From Lacipirellulaceae bacterium (GTDB lineage: Bacteria; Planctomycetota; Planctomycetia; Pirellulales; Lacipirellulaceae), in assembly GCA_040218535.1 (NCBI GenBank), contig JAVJRG010000005.1, forward strand, positions 1,860,001 to 1,924,000: DNA of 64,000 bases. The letters run 5' to 3'. Position 1 is the first letter of the stretch. Each line of letters begins with the position of its first letter. This document shows positions 52,580 through 61,719 of the stretch, piece by piece. The position numbers and the translations under genes were made by a program. Under the pieces are notes generated by a model, which saw nothing but the letters and a program-made list of their open reading frames with translations, was not told where the DNA came from and ran no database searches.

Positions 52580-54043
52580 ATGCTGAGCAATCGCCAGTGC
52601 AACTATATCTTGTCGCGAAGGGCCTTCCTTGGCACCTCTGCCGGAGGAGTTGGACAACTCGCCTTCGGCTCGTTACTCGCAGGCGCCTCGGGTTCTCCCT
52701 CGCACGCTAGTGAGACGACGGGCGGGCTGTCTTCCTTACCCCACTTTCCACCAAGAGCGAAACGCGTTGTCTGCCTCTTTCAATCGGGCGGCTTTTCGCA
52801 CGTTGACTTGTTCGATCATAAGCCAACACTCCGGTCACAGCATGGTCAAGAAATCCCAGCGTCGGTCAAAGGCGACCAACGGCTTACTGGCATGACCTCT
52901 GGCCAAACAGCCTATCCCGTCGTTGCCCCGCTCGCACCGGGAAAACGGTGTGGTGAGTCTGGAACTTGGATTAGCGATCTTCTGCCTCATACGCAGTCCA
53001 TCGCGGATGAGATTTGTCTTGTGAAGTCGATGCACACCGAGGCGATCAATCATGACCCGGCAATTACTTTCTTGAATACAGGCAACCAGCAGCCGGGTTA
53101 TGCCAGTCTGGGTGCTTGGGTCAATTACGGGCTGGGCAGCATCAACAAAAACCTCCCGACCTACGTTGCGATGTTGTCGCAGGGTTCAGGTAAAAACCCG
53201 GGGCAGCCGATTTTCTCGCGACTGTGGGGCAGTGGCTTCTTGCCCTCGTCCTTCCAGGGCGTGGGATTGCGGCCAGGAGCCAATCCGATTCTGTATTTGG
53301 AAAACCCTCAAGGCGTCACGCGCAAAGGTCGACGCGAACAACTTGATGCGTTGGCGAAGCTCAACCAGTTGAGCGCCGCCGAATTGCACGATCCGGAGAT
53401 CGTCGCTCGCATCAACGCCTACGAGATGGCGTTTCGAATGCAAAGCTCCGTCCCTGAGCTAACCGATTTTCGCGACGAAACTGCTGAGGCGATGCAGCGT
53501 TATGGCCCGGACGTGCAGAATCCTGGTAGTTATGCGGCCAACTGTTTACTTGCACGGCGACTGCTTGAACGCGATGTGCGGTTCGTCCAATTGTTCCATC
53601 GTGGTTGGGACCAACATATCGACATCGCAGGTCAGTTGCCTCGTCAATGCCGTGATGTTGACCAACCGACCGCTGCCTTGGTGAAAGACCTGAAAGAGCG
53701 GGGAATGCTTGAAGATACGCTCGTCGTGTTTGCTACGGAGTTCGGCCGGACGGTTTTCAGCCAAGGGAAACTTGGGAGCCCCGGCATGGGACGCGATCAT
53801 CATGGACGATGCTTTTCCGTATGGCTTGCCGGGGGCGGAATTCGCCCGGGGATCGAATACGGTCAGACGGACGACTACTGTTACAACATCGTCGACAAGC
53901 CTGTCCATTTGCGTGACTTGCACGCTACTATTTTGCATTGTCTGGGAATCGACCATCATCGATTGACGTATCGATTCCGCGGACTCGACGTAAGGATGAC
54001 AGGCGTCGAACCAGCAGCAGTTCAGCAGGAACTCTTGCTATAA
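52580..54043 (+). CDS. DUF1501 domain-containing protein (second copy)
   Basis: 487 aa. Twin-arginine signal (LSRRAFLGTSAGGVGQLAFG). The DUF1501 core matches the protein at 3587 closely: [96 protein letters not shown]. The histidine and aspartate positions fit a metal-dependent hydrolase fold. It follows the long PSD1 gene by 15 bases. In both places the pair stands downstream of secreted carbohydrate-active genes, suggesting a shared but undefined role. Confidence 0.9.
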   Translation: MLSNRQCNYILSRRAFLGTSAGGVGQLAFGSLLAGASGSPSHASETTGGLSSLPHFPPRAKRVVCLFQSGGFSHVDLFDHKPTLRSQHGQEIPASVKGDQRLTGMTSGQTAYPVVAPLAPGKRCGESGTWISDLLPHTQSIADEICLVKSMHTEAINHDPAITFLNTGNQQPGYASLGAWVNYGLGSINKNLPTYVAMLSQGSGKNPGQPIFSRLWGSGFLPSSFQGVGLRPGANPILYLENPQGVTRKGRREQLDALAKLNQLSAAELHDPEIVARINAYEMAFRMQSSVPELTDFRDETAEAMQRYGPDVQNPGSYAANCLLARRLLERDVRFVQLFHRGWDQHIDIAGQLPRQCRDVDQPTAALVKDLKERGMLEDTLVVFATEFGRTVFSQGKLGSPGMGRDHHGRCFSVWLAGGGIRPGIEYGQTDDYCYNIVDKPVHLRDLHATILHCLGIDHHRLTYRFRGLDVRMTGVEPAAVQQELLL

Positions 54044-54487
54044 GGGCAGCAATCGCTACTAGTGGAATGGAGTAGTTAGGCTTACCTGACCAAACGCAAA
54101 TTTTCGAAAATCGGCTGTTCGACTTATTAACACTCGGTGAGGTAGCTCTAGCCTCTCAATGGAGAAAGCCTTCGATGCTTGGCAGAAGGGTACTCTCCCA
54201 AAGTCAGTCGGAGTATCTGGATGTCCGTTGATGGATTTCTTTAAGAGAAAAGGTAAGCCTAGTTGTGCTCGTGAGCTAGGATCACATTGAGCAGCAACTA
54301 GTTCAATAACTTCCATGAAAAGTCCCCAGAAGTCTTTGCGGGGTTATCGAATCAAACTAAATGTTGTTTTGGACTGAGAAGCGACCTCCACCTCTTGAAT
54401 CGATAGCAATCCTTATAGTGTGCGTCATGCTCAGCTTTCTCTCGTCGACGACTTTTCTGATCCCCTGCGACGTTTGAGAAAGATATT
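54044..54487. other. Gene-free stretch between convergent genes
   Basis: About 440 bases after the DUF1501 stop and the SGNH hydrolase stop. An 85-codon minus frame (54059-54316) is not protein-like and I reject it. A short inverted match CTACT/AGTAG near 54056-54075 is too weak to call a terminator. I see nothing else. Confidence 0.4.
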
Positions 54488-55225
54488 CTACTTCGCGGAC
54501 ATCAATTGCTGCAGCCTTGGTTCAAGTTTCTCGGCTAGAAGTTGGTATCCTTTGGATGAGAGATGCAAGAAGTCGGGCATGATCTCTTTGGAGATCATCC
54601 CTTCGGACTGAAGAAAGTGTTGTCCTAGGTCGAGGAAACGCACGGTTTCGCCGAAACTTTTTTGGCTTAACGACAAATTGACCGCGGCTGTATCTTGGCG
54701 TTGTTGTGAAGTAGGTGACTCGCCGCAGGGGAGGATGCCGAGGAGTAGGATTCGGGTCTTGGGTAGCTGTTTCGCAAGAACCTCAACGACCTTCTCGATT
54801 CCCTCCACAGTTTCGGGGGGAGTGTTCCGTTGCTCTTTGATGTTGTTTGTTCCAATCAGAACAACAACGACTTCCGGTTGATTCTCCAGGAAGTAGCCAT
54901 CCTGGATACGATAGAGCAGGTGCTGAGTACGGTCGCCAGCGATGCCGAAGTTGGCGGCTGCAAGCGGATTATAGTAGTGGTTCCAGGTTTTCAGACCCTC
55001 TTTCGTCCAGCCTTGAGTAATGGAATCACCGAGAAAGATCAGTCGCGGACGCTCGGTACTAGATTGTTGCTTGAAGCGTCGATGCAGTTTCGTCCATTCG
55101 GACCAGTCCTTGCTCGCCGGTACGACTGCGGAGTGGCACGATGTAGGCAATTTAATGTTCTGACCTAGCGTATCGACAGTCGAGAGCGCGGCTGTCAGGA
55201 CGATGAGAATGCGTAAACCTATCAT
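54488..55225 (-). CDS. SGNH/GDSL hydrolase (PAF-acetylhydrolase-like)
   Basis: 245 aa exported esterase. Signal peptide at 1-22. Blocks: LIFLGDSITQGW (GDSI, nucleophile Ser), NFGIAGDRTQHLLYRI (block II), VVVLIGTNNIKEQ (block III, GxNN), and DFLHLSSKGYQLLAEKL (block V, Asp-x-x-His). This is the canonical arrangement of the PAF-AH-Ib-like subfamily, which deacylates small esters or acetylated sugars. The protein keeps the normal GDS, unlike the SGNH protein at 7491. It lies 74 bases downstream of a PEP-CTERM hydrolase on the same strand, so both may be co-expressed. The substrate is not predictable. Confidence 0.88.
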   Translation of the reverse strand: MIGLRILIVLTAALSTVDTLGQNIKLPTSCHSAVVPASKDWSEWTKLHRRFKQQSSTERPRLIFLGDSITQGWTKEGLKTWNHYYNPLAAANFGIAGDRTQHLLYRIQDGYFLENQPEVVVVLIGTNNIKEQRNTPPETVEGIEKVVEVLAKQLPKTRILLLGILPCGESPTSQQRQDTAAVNLSLSQKSFGETVRFLDLGQHFLQSEGMISKEIMPDFLHLSSKGYQLLAEKLEPRLQQLMSAK

Positions 55226-55299
55226 CAGTCAGCGGTACAGTTCCCTTAAATGTACGCCAGAACTTAGTTTGGCGGGCATCGATCATTGCCAACTGCACA

Positions 55300-56754
55300 T
55301 CAGCGACAAGAAGATTTTCTATGGCGGCCACAGAGACCACGGCGCACCTTGCCGCAGCAACATTGAGCGCAAGGTCGCGTGGCGTGCTTTACTCTTCGGC
55401 AGCGGTTAAAGCAGAGCAAAGTCGCTCCGCTGCAGTAAACGATGCCGAGGGTTGCTGGTTCGGGAATCGCGATGAAGCGAAGCCGATCGCCGTCAGCAAA
55501 GCCCTGGTAGACGTAAGGATTTGTCAAATCGACCTGATCGACAATCGTGCCGTTGAGTTCAACGGCGGCCAGCGGGCTCGATAAACGATTCTCGTAGATC
55601 GTTAGATCTCCGGTAATTGACTTGTTCAAACTCGCGATATTGAGTTCGAAAGTCATTTCCGAGTCGCTGAGGGAGTAATTCAAATCGCCAGCGGCGTTTT
55701 GGCCGTCTCCCAGCCAAACTTGAAAAGGTTTCGTACGCACATAGCCGGCAACGAACAGCTCGTCCTGGTCATTCAGCACTGGTTGCGGCAAGTTGCCAGC
55801 GAGAAGGTCGTCAAGAAACCAACGCTCGCCGCGGTCCTGGACGGCGATGGCACTGCTGTGCGGATAGTCTTGAAGTTCAATCGACTGCTGCATGCCGTCG
55901 TTATTCCAATCGACCCAATCCGTGGGATTTCCTGGCCCCTCGTACTCGACGCCCGACTGGCCGTTGATGAAAGTAATATTGTCGAATTCTCCAGGAAAGG
56001 ATTCCGCAGCGACGGCGTTATCACGATAGGTGATGTCGTTGACGATCGGCGAGATCGTTTCAGCCTGATTCGAAAACAAATAGATCGTCGCGTAGGGATT
56101 GTTCTTTGAAGCCAGATTGGAAGCTCGCGCGTGGTATCGATCAATCACGTCAGGATCGTTGCTGGTGCGAACGCCGATGTCCTGATCAAGAATGCTGGTG
56201 CGTCCTCCCGCTCCGTTATAGTACCAGCCATCGGGGTTATCGTATCCGTAGTCCGACATGCCAACGAACGAGGCCCCAGCATTCCAGTAGTCGGGGAACT
56301 TGGTGAGAGCTGACATCGTATTGCCGCCGCCGCCGGAATAGCCTGTGACATACTTTATGTTGTCGTTGAAGCGGCCAGCATATTGCGGCATGGCTTTAAT
56401 CGCTTCGACCGCGTCAAAAATGTCGTAAATCTCAAGGCCGCCGGAATCTCTTTTGCCATCGGAGCCGTCTCGTTCGCGCATTGCGACAAGTATCGAGAAG
56501 AACCCCTGATCACGGAGCCGATCTGCGTTCGGAAAGGTATTGCCAAAAGTCGTGAGCGACGAGAAGGGGTGCATCACTACGGCGATCGGCGCATTGTTGA
56601 GCGTATCGTCCCAAATAACCCCAGCTTGCAAATCAAGCGGACCATCATTGTCGGTGCTGATAGTCGACTGATATTCGACAACGTCGTTGATTTCAGCAGC
56701 TTGGACTGTAATTGCAGCACAGCCAACGAGAGCAGCAGTGAGGAATCGGATCAT
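55300..56754 (-). CDS. PEP-CTERM alpha/beta hydrolase with an unusual Cys-rich tail
   Basis: 484 aa. Signal peptide MIRFLTAALVGCAAITVQA. The alpha/beta hydrolase core includes IAVVMHPFSS and the nucleophile elbow GYSGGGGN (G-x-S-x-G), with ISPIVND and PHSSAIAV as candidates for the remaining catalytic region. A beta domain follows (about 360-440). The anchor IPEPATLGIVYCSGATLLCFNRCRR is then followed by about 28 extra residues rich in Cys and Arg (PCAQCCCGKVRRGLCGRH), while PEP-CTERM proteins normally end within a few residues after the basic cluster. A longer open frame starts at 56796; the ATG 56754 is preferred as it begins the signal peptide. Function likely esterase or peptidase-like. 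Confidence 0.78.
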   Translation of the reverse strand: MIRFLTAALVGCAAITVQAAEINDVVEYQSTISTDNDGPLDLQAGVIWDDTLNNAPIAVVMHPFSSLTTFGNTFPNADRLRDQGFFSILVAMRERDGSDGKRDSGGLEIYDIFDAVEAIKAMPQYAGRFNDNIKYVTGYSGGGGNTMSALTKFPDYWNAGASFVGMSDYGYDNPDGWYYNGAGGRTSILDQDIGVRTSNDPDVIDRYHARASNLASKNNPYATIYLFSNQAETISPIVNDITYRDNAVAAESFPGEFDNITFINGQSGVEYEGPGNPTDWVDWNNDGMQQSIELQDYPHSSAIAVQDRGERWFLDDLLAGNLPQPVLNDQDELFVAGYVRTKPFQVWLGDGQNAAGDLNYSLSDSEMTFELNIASLNKSITGDLTIYENRLSSPLAAVELNGTIVDQVDLTNPYVYQGFADGDRLRFIAIPEPATLGIVYCSGATLLCFNRCRRVKHATRPCAQCCCGKVRRGLCGRHRKSSCR

Positions 56755-57226
56755 GAATGACTCACGAATCTTGAAGAGTTGATTACTACGCCGCATTCGA
56801 CATTAAAAGTCGTAGCAAATGGTGTGAGAAGTTTCCCGCTCCTAGCAAACTCTTGTTTACTATATTCTTAGAGAAGCTCCCCTCATTCATTATGAAACTG
56901 CCTTTCGTCGCTCGTTCATCACAACGAAATCCAGAAATTGATACTTCCGGGGAAAATCTGCCCTAATTCCCCTCTATTCTCGTCCATGAATTCGTGATGG
57001 CGTCGTAAGGCGAAGCATTAAAGCAAGATAAACGTTTTTCAAGTTCTTTGAAGAAAGCTGTGATGAATCGCGTCTGCCAGGCAGTCTTATAGTAGGTGCA
57101 GAGGAATGAAGGCTTGTGCCGTCTATTTGATGGCAGAGAACGGGAAACACTTTCAGTTGCTGTGGCTTTTCCGTTAGGCAGAGACTCTTTTCAAAACCTT
57201 TTACTTTTCTCTTATGGGAGGTGCTC
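56755..57226. promoter_or_regulatory. Divergent intergenic region with T-rich leader
   Basis: About 470 bases without a gene between the minus-strand hydrolase and the LamG protein. It contains AT-rich stretches near 56860-56960 and, close to the right gene, the leader string CTTTTACTTTTC (57198-57209) just before GGGAGG. The same 12 bases precede the ribosome site of the PEP-CTERM gene at 16803. Promoters for both directions should be here; no clear -35/-10 is seen. Confidence 0.4.
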
Positions 57227-58099
57227 ATGCATTGCAGAACCTTTGCCTGCCAGGCGTTAGGGGCCTTGGCTATCTGTTTGTTTGTCGGTCTTGCTGCCGA
57301 TGCCCAGACGCTTATCTCGCACTACGAATTTGAAGGAAACACCGATAACTCCGTGGCGGGGCAGCCGACAGGAACGATTGTCGACTTCAATCCCGGCAAT
57401 CCGGCCTCCGGGCTAGGCGCTGGTGCCGTCGGTTCTGGCGGGCTGAATCTGAATTTCGGCGACTACATGGGAATCACGACAGCAGGCGAGCCCAACGAGG
57501 CCGTCTTGCACGACATGACCATTGCCATGTGGATTAAGACGGCCCCCGGATTGACTGACGGAGAACTCGGCAATATCCAGATCTTGGGGACTTTGAACGA
57601 CGTCGATTCAACAGCGCTGCTCTTGGGGACCAACGGTGTTGGCAATTTACAGTTGTTCCCGCGTGTCTCTACCGGCGGATTCAATCGACCTCGGCTCGAA
57701 CCGGGTGGAGATGTCTTCGCGCTAGAGAGAAGCTGGGCAGACGGCGAGTGGCATCACATTGCCATCTCCATGACCAACGGGGCGACCAATGGCGATGCCG
57801 TGGGCCAGTGGTATATCAACGGGCAGCCGATTGATACCGGACTAAGCGGTGGAGGTGGAGGTATCGATACCAGCCTCACGTTTAGTCCTTGGGAATTCGA
57901 ACTGATCATTGGCGGAAGAAACAACCGAGGCGCTCCCGACTCCTTCCTACCCGGCGGCATGATGCTCGATGATATCCGTGTTTACAGCGGGGCTCTTTCT
58001 GCCTCGCAAGTCGCGGCGTTGGTTCCCGAGCCCACAAGCCTCTTCATGCTGTTGACGAGCAGCGTTGGCTTACTTGGAGTTTATCGTCGCAAGAATTAG
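57227..58099 (+). CDS. LamG-domain PEP-CTERM protein
   Basis: 290 aa. Signal peptide up to AADAQ. One LamG/concanavalin domain: LISHYEFEGNTDNSVAG at the start, MTIAMWIKTAPGLTDG, GEWHHIAISMTNG, WYINGQPIDTGL, IIGGRNNRGAPDSFLPGGMMLDDIRVYSGALSASQV, the standard LamG strand order. Tail VPEPTSLFMLLTSSVGLLGVYRRKN. ATG 57227 is chosen because GGGAGG (57216-57221) is five bases upstream; a GTG at 57221 lies inside that site. Probably glycan-binding and surface anchored. It precedes the third sigma-FecR module, with a repeat element between them. Confidence 0.85.
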   Translation: MHCRTFACQALGALAICLFVGLAADAQTLISHYEFEGNTDNSVAGQPTGTIVDFNPGNPASGLGAGAVGSGGLNLNFGDYMGITTAGEPNEAVLHDMTIAMWIKTAPGLTDGELGNIQILGTLNDVDSTALLLGTNGVGNLQLFPRVSTGGFNRPRLEPGGDVFALERSWADGEWHHIAISMTNGATNGDAVGQWYINGQPIDTGLSGGGGGIDTSLTFSPWEFELIIGGRNNRGAPDSFLPGGMMLDDIRVYSGALSASQVAALVPEPTSLFMLLTSSVGLLGVYRRKN

Positions 58100-58118
58100 A
58101 GACCGGTCGCACTACGAG

Positions 58119-58196
58119 AGCGTCCGGTTCCAACTCGAACCGGACGCTCATCCTACCGCTCGGCAGTTGAGGGATTATTGAAATCGCTTCCAGACG
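58119..58196. repeat. Hairpin and tail repeat (copy B)
   Basis: Perfect 11-bp stem AGCGTCCGGTT (58119-58129) and AACCGGACGCT (58138-58148), loop of 8 bases, then the tail GGGATTATTGAAATCGCTTC (from 58171). The tail matches the tail of the element at 3496-3584 at 15 or more positions, and both share GCGTCCGGTT. It lies after the LamG PEP-CTERM gene, 20 bases before the sigma factor start, so it may act as a terminator or processing site between them. Confidence 0.7.
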
Positions 58197-58215
58197 TGCT
58201 AAGGCCAAATGATTG

Positions 58216-58764
58216 ATGAGCCAACCCATGGACAATTCGACTTGTGACAGCGGAGTGAATGACGAATTCATTCGCAACCTCACGAGTTGCCAAAACAGAC
58301 TGTATGTCTACATCCTGTCGCTCATGCCCGATCCCGAAGGAGCTCGTGACCTACTTCAAGAGACTAATCTCGTCTTGTGGCGTAAGGCGAAAGACTTTCA
58401 GCCGGGCACGAGCTTCGAAGCTTGGGCTTGCAAAATTGCCTACTACGAGGTTCTCACGGAGCGTCGTAAGCGAGGACGTGATCGACACATGTTCAGTGAG
58501 GCAGTGGTTTCGCTATTGGCCTCCGAGGCAGAGCCAAAATTAGCTCAGCTTGATGAACGATCGTTAGCCTTGGATGAATGCTTGGGGCAGCTTCATCCCA
58601 GGCAGCGACAGCAGTTGCTAGAGCGTTATAGCCCAGGCGGTTCTGTCAAAGCATTGGCAGAGGCGACGGGTACCACACAAGGAGCTGTAGCAACGACGCT
58701 TTATCGTATCCGTAATTTGTTGTCCGACTGTATCAAGTCGAAGCTTTCGAGAGGAACCGTCTGA
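58216..58764 (+). CDS. ECF RNA polymerase sigma factor, third module
   Basis: 182 aa. Region 2: LYVYILSLMPDPEGARDLLQETNLVLW, FEAWACKIAYYEVLTERRKR. Region 4: LDECLGQLHPRQRQQLLERYSPGG, KALAEATGTTQGAVATTLYRIRNLL. Very similar in layout to the sigma factor at 42770 (YAYILSLLLD, FGAWACSVAFYEVLSERR, RYAPGG). ATG 58216 is used; a TTG directly upstream at 58213 is possible. One base separates its stop from FecR. It leads the plus-strand run FecR, LamG-dockerin protein, DUF1559, lipoprotein, DUF6807. Confidence 0.92.
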   Translation: MSQPMDNSTCDSGVNDEFIRNLTSCQNRLYVYILSLMPDPEGARDLLQETNLVLWRKAKDFQPGTSFEAWACKIAYYEVLTERRKRGRDRHMFSEAVVSLLASEAEPKLAQLDERSLALDECLGQLHPRQRQQLLERYSPGGSVKALAEATGTTQGAVATTLYRIRNLLSDCIKSKLSRGTV

Positions 58765-58765
58765 G

Positions 58766-60484
58766 ATGAGTGCTGGCAGCCCTGATCATAGAAGAATCCG
58801 TCGGATGATCGCCGATTTGCATGACGGATTGCTATCTGATGAGCAAGTTGCCGAACTCGAAAGCGTTCTGAGGCAGGATGCCTCGTTGCGATCAGAGTAT
58901 TTCGATTTCGTAATGCTGCATGCACTCTTAGAAGTGAAGCACGAACCGGCACTCCGCGCGGCGACTGCCGCGGAAGTCGATGTGGAGATGTCTTATCTGG
59001 CGAACGCGACCTCAACGTCTGCTACAGCCGGAGGACACGCGGAATGCGAACTTGCCAGTCCACTGGCTTCAGTGAAAACTGCGGAAAGCGTATCATCACA
59101 CACGCGGAGCAAGCGTCGTGTGCTGGGGTTTTTTGCAACTATCTGCTCGATGCTTCTTATCGGCATTGCTTACCTACTATGGTCGAACAACCAGTTCAGC
59201 GACCAGCGTGACGCGAATGAATACATCGCTGTGCTTTCCAAGACAACGCGCGCTCGTTGGCTCGCCAATCCGCCAGGAGCAGCACCGGCAAGACTGCGGT
59301 CGGGCCGTTCTCTACAACTCATGGAAGGACTGGCCGAAGTCACCTTGAGTAGTGGTGCCGTTGTTGTGGTGCGAGGACCTGCTGATTTGCAGCTTGTTTC
59401 ACCGATGCGTGTTAAAGCCAATCGGGGTACGGTCCGCGCACGAGTCGGCGAAGAGGCGACGGGCTTTGTCATCGAAACCCCCAACGCCGATGTCGTCGAT
59501 CTCGGGACCGAGTTCGGCGTCAATGTGAGTGAAGCAGGAACCACCGATGTCGTGGTGTTTGAAGGTGCCGTCGATCTGGCCTATCACGCTACCGATCGCT
59601 CTACCAACGAAATAAAAGGTAGTTCACCGACGCAAGCGGCAACGAAAGCTTCGCATCGTAAACGACTGAGTTCTGGCGAAGCACTGCACGTCAATACCGA
59701 GGGGACGCTGCAGCGGATCGTTTCGATTGACAGCAAGCTCTATCCGACGTCTGCGGTCATCGGCTCATTAGCCCAGCCCCGCCCGGCAATTATCACACGC
59801 GTCTCTGACAACATTCGCGATCCCGAGAACGCCCAGTACTACCAGGTGGTCCACGAAGGCTTATGGGAAGATTCACGAGCCTTCGTCGATCGGCATCACG
59901 AGTGGAACGGGGTCGACGAACAAGGCATTCCGCACTTCCTGCTTGGTGCCGACTACGTGATGACTTTTAACTCTGATAAGTGGCAATCGGATCTGGCAAT
60001 CAACGTTGAACTGAGCCGCCCAGCAACGCTGTACGTGTTCTACGACAATCGTCGGACTGTGCCGGACTGGCTTTCTCGCGGATTCAAGGATACGGGCATC
60101 GATATCGGCGTGGACGAGGGCTTCCCCGATAATCCTCGACTACCTGAACTTAACGCCATTGGGCCGGGCAAGAGCGTGAATGTTCGCCATTCGATTTGGA
60201 AACTTGTGGTTGATCGTCCTGGTGTGGTCACGCTTGGCTCGCTCGCGACCCAAGAGATCGCCGTAAATATGTACGGAATCGCTGCAGTTCCGCTCCCAGA
60301 CGTCGAATTGAAACGGGCGGAGTTTCCTCGAGAAGATTCGTCGTTTCGCATACCCGCTCAGGACAACGACACCCCGAATACTTTTCCCGAGCCTATAGCT
60401 CATTCAGACGAACTTTCAAACGCTAAGAGCGGCTTGAATCTCATCAAAGAAAGTTTTGCTTATCCGGGAGGTGGAGTACTATGA
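58766..60484 (+). CDS. FecR domain regulator, third module
   Basis: 572 aa. The N-terminal helical region (MIADLHDGLLSDEQVAELESVL) is anti-sigma-like, the membrane segment lies at about residues 119-139, and the FecR domain has VTLSSGAVVVVRGPADL and VVDLGTEFGVNV (canonical). The C-terminal ~220 residues (ITRVSDNIRDPENAQYYQVV to VNMYGIAAVPL) form a further beta domain, distinct from the LamG of the first FecR. Its stop overlaps the ATG of the next gene (ATGA at 60481), so it is translated with a surface protein. Likely transmits an envelope signal to the adjacent sigma factor. Confidence 0.87.
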   Translation: MSAGSPDHRRIRRMIADLHDGLLSDEQVAELESVLRQDASLRSEYFDFVMLHALLEVKHEPALRAATAAEVDVEMSYLANATSTSATAGGHAECELASPLASVKTAESVSSHTRSKRRVLGFFATICSMLLIGIAYLLWSNNQFSDQRDANEYIAVLSKTTRARWLANPPGAAPARLRSGRSLQLMEGLAEVTLSSGAVVVVRGPADLQLVSPMRVKANRGTVRARVGEEATGFVIETPNADVVDLGTEFGVNVSEAGTTDVVVFEGAVDLAYHATDRSTNEIKGSSPTQAATKASHRKRLSSGEALHVNTEGTLQRIVSIDSKLYPTSAVIGSLAQPRPAIITRVSDNIRDPENAQYYQVVHEGLWEDSRAFVDRHHEWNGVDEQGIPHFLLGADYVMTFNSDKWQSDLAINVELSRPATLYVFYDNRRTVPDWLSRGFKDTGIDIGVDEGFPDNPRLPELNAIGPGKSVNVRHSIWKLVVDRPGVVTLGSLATQEIAVNMYGIAAVPLPDVELKRAEFPREDSSFRIPAQDNDTPNTFPEPIAHSDELSNAKSGLNLIKESFAYPGGGVL

Positions 60485-61668
60485 AAGTCTTCAATTTTCA
60501 GACGAACGCTGCTGTAGTAGCATTACTAGTTGTCAGCGTTGCTGGACCTGTTTTTGGTCAGACCTTGCTCTCGCAGTACAAGTTTGATGGGGATCTGACG
60601 AATAGCTCCACCTTCATGGACACCAATGGCACGTTGGCTCCTGATGGAACCTATCGCACGGGTACCGATTCGGCGACCGCCGCTGCGGGCACTCCTACCT
60701 TTACGACCGGAGTTGACGGCACGCCGAACGGAGCAATCGTGTTCGATGGAAATTCTGGAGAAGGCGGATCGAACGGTTGGGTCGATATCACGACAGCGGG
60801 CCATCCGGGTGCCCCGATCGGTCTGCAAGGGACGCCTACCGATGACGATCCGTTCGCCAGCAACGGCCCAGGTCTAGTCTCGGGGACGGCTATGGCCTGG
60901 GTCAAATCGACCAACACAGCCGGAGCACGTTGGATCATGGGTAACCTCAATGCAAATCCCTCACCCCCCTTCGTATTCGACACGCAGGCTTGGCTGATGG
61001 GTTGGAGTGGTTCCGCGCTACAGGTCTTTCCTCGCGCCTCAGGTCCCGGCTCCACGGGCGTTCAGCGATTCATCGTTTCCGATCCCACCGGGACGACTGA
61101 CTGGGCGGACGACGAGTGGCACCATGTCGCCTTCCGTTGGAATGGTGGGGCAGAACAGGGCAATGGCACTCCCGAATATGCCTCTGTCTTTCTGGATGGT
61201 GTCAATCTTGGGGCCGCGGCTACCAACTTCTTTCTAGACCCGACGGACACACAGAATGCTTGGCAATTCCCCATGGCCATCGGGGCACGAAATAACCGCG
61301 GTACACTCGATGGTTTTTTTGATGGTGCGATTGATGATCTGCGAATCTACAGCGATTTTCTCTCGGACCAAGAGATCCTCGACATCTTCAACGAAGTTTC
61401 AGTCGGTAGTGACAATGCCGACTTCGACGGCGACACGGATATTGACGGTACGGATTTTCTCACCTGGCAAGAAGGATTCGGCGTAGGAGTGACTCTCGCT
61501 GAGGGTGACGCTAATGGCAGTGGCGGAGTTGACGGAGACGATCTGGCTATTTGGAACACTCAGTACGGAACCACTTCGAGTGCGATTGCAGCACAGTCCG
61601 TCCCGGAACCGGCAGCCCTGATGCTGGCTCTTTCGGGGGTGCTCTCTATGGTGCGTCGATATCGCTAG
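60481..61668 (+). CDS. LamG-domain, dockerin and PEP-CTERM protein
   Basis: 395 aa. Signal peptide up to VFGQ. LamG domain: LLSQYKFDGDLTNSSTFMD, GTAMAWVKSTNTAGARWIMG, DDEWHHVAFRWNGG, VFLDGVNLGAA, AIGARNNRGTLDGFFDGAIDDLRIYSDFLSDQEI. Then a dockerin pair (DFDGDTDIDGTDFLTW and DANGSGGVDGDDLAIW), and VPEPAALMLALSGVLSMVRRYR. It overlaps the FecR stop (ATGA), which is strong evidence that this surface protein is the direct partner or target of the regulator. It is similar to the LamG protein at 57227 but with a dockerin added. Confidence 0.87.
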   Translation: MKVFNFQTNAAVVALLVVSVAGPVFGQTLLSQYKFDGDLTNSSTFMDTNGTLAPDGTYRTGTDSATAAAGTPTFTTGVDGTPNGAIVFDGNSGEGGSNGWVDITTAGHPGAPIGLQGTPTDDDPFASNGPGLVSGTAMAWVKSTNTAGARWIMGNLNANPSPPFVFDTQAWLMGWSGSALQVFPRASGPGSTGVQRFIVSDPTGTTDWADDEWHHVAFRWNGGAEQGNGTPEYASVFLDGVNLGAAATNFFLDPTDTQNAWQFPMAIGARNNRGTLDGFFDGAIDDLRIYSDFLSDQEILDIFNEVSVGSDNADFDGDTDIDGTDFLTWQEGFGVGVTLAEGDANGSGGVDGDDLAIWNTQYGTTSSAIAAQSVPEPAALMLALSGVLSMVRRYR

Positions 61669-61719
61669 AGAGAAGCGACTCGCTCTTCCAGCGGCTTCTA
61701 GCGGAAAGGGACTATTCAA

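Noticed and set aside
54059-54316. 85-codon minus-strand frame
   Set aside because: No motif, and it lies between convergent gene ends.
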